64,000 nucleotides of DNA from Halomonas sp. H10-9-1 (GTDB taxonomy: Bacteria > Pseudomonadota > Gammaproteobacteria > Pseudomonadales > Halomonadaceae). Where the stretch lies: assembly GCF_040147005.1 (NCBI RefSeq), contig NZ_JAMSHO010000001.1, forward strand, positions 1,984,001-2,048,000, in the 5' to 3' direction. Below the pieces are notes generated by a model that saw nothing but the letters and a program-made list of their open reading frames with translations, had not been told where the DNA came from and made no database searches. A program made the position numbers and the translations under genes. Positions 63,901 through 64,000 of the stretch are shown in pieces (within the stretch, counting starts at the first letter, position 1; every line of letters begins with the position of its first letter).

Positions 63901-64000
63901 ATGGAGCATCCCGACCACCCCTTCACCGAGCTCTTCGAACAGCTTGGACTCGCCTCCGACCCCGCGGCGATCAAGCGCTTCATCGACCGCCACGCCCCGC
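63901..64000 (+). CDS. DUF2789 family protein (3' end cut by window edge)
   Basis: Only the first 33 codons are visible. The start MEHPDHPFTELFEQLGLASD matches the small DUF2789 family, which is about 75-80 residues long and of unknown function. The ATG at 63901 follows AAGGAG. It lies 126 bases after the asparaginase gene. Confidence 0.75.
   Translation, partial: MEHPDHPFTELFEQLGLASDPAAIKRFIDRHAP

Overview
The window looks like chromosomal DNA of a high-GC gammaproteobacterium, most likely a halophilic Halomonadaceae (Halomonas-like) strain. This is an inference from GC-rich codon use, the gene set (TRAP transporter, cation/proton antiporters, cyanide-insensitive-type bd oxidase operon, DUF2789, RluF, CynX-type MFS, PqiABC) and REP-like dispersed repeats. 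No rRNA, tRNA, CRISPR array, phage or transposase gene was seen. No stretch longer than about 300 bases lacks a gene.

Left third (1-19 kb) is a genome-defence/DNA-maintenance island. It opens at the window edge with four leading genes of a BREX locus in the order brxE-brxA-brxB-brxC (minus strand, brxC cut by the edge). The BrxE family marks it as probably BREX type 6. Next come a Fic AMP-transferase, a large SWIM/SNF2 helicase, a DUF4236 protein, and a type VII MntA-HepT toxin-antitoxin pair. Last is a translationally coupled SMC operon: an SMC-like ATPase, an MksE/JetB-like subunit, an MksF/JetA-like kleisin, then a TOPRIM protein resembling JetD/MksG, and rmuC. The SMC operon has the parts of a Wadjet/MksBEFG plasmid-defence complex, but the order is C-B-A-D rather than A-B-C-D. 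RmuC overlaps the TOPRIM gene, and a REP-like hairpin cluster sits between the kleisin and TOPRIM genes. It is the best candidate for an under-described system here.

Middle (19-45 kb) is mostly core and catabolic genes: an M48 protease, endonuclease IV (nfo), a DctPQM TRAP transporter flanked by inverted copies of a MITE-like repeat, rluF, a P-type cation ATPase, a DUF938 methyltransferase, an Na+/H+ antiporter with a phytanoyl-CoA dioxygenase-family enzyme, hrpB, and a purine-degradation cluster. The purine cluster has a RutR-like TetR regulator with a RutR-like operator, xdhABC, guaD and, after a di-haem cytochrome c peroxidase with an FNR/ANR box, an adenine/adenosine deaminase. Together these enzymes would convert adenine and guanine to xanthine and then urate.

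Right part (43-64 kb) has a DUF4139 protein, the bd-oxidase operon cydABDC (CydA of the short-Q-loop CIO size), a Ca2+/cation antiporter, the PqiABC envelope lipid-transport system, RhlE, a CynX-like MFS transporter, and an ABC exporter operon. The exporter ATPase and FtsX-type permease are broken by two apparent deletions, while its periplasmic adaptor is intact. A type I asparaginase and the start of a DUF2789 gene end the window.
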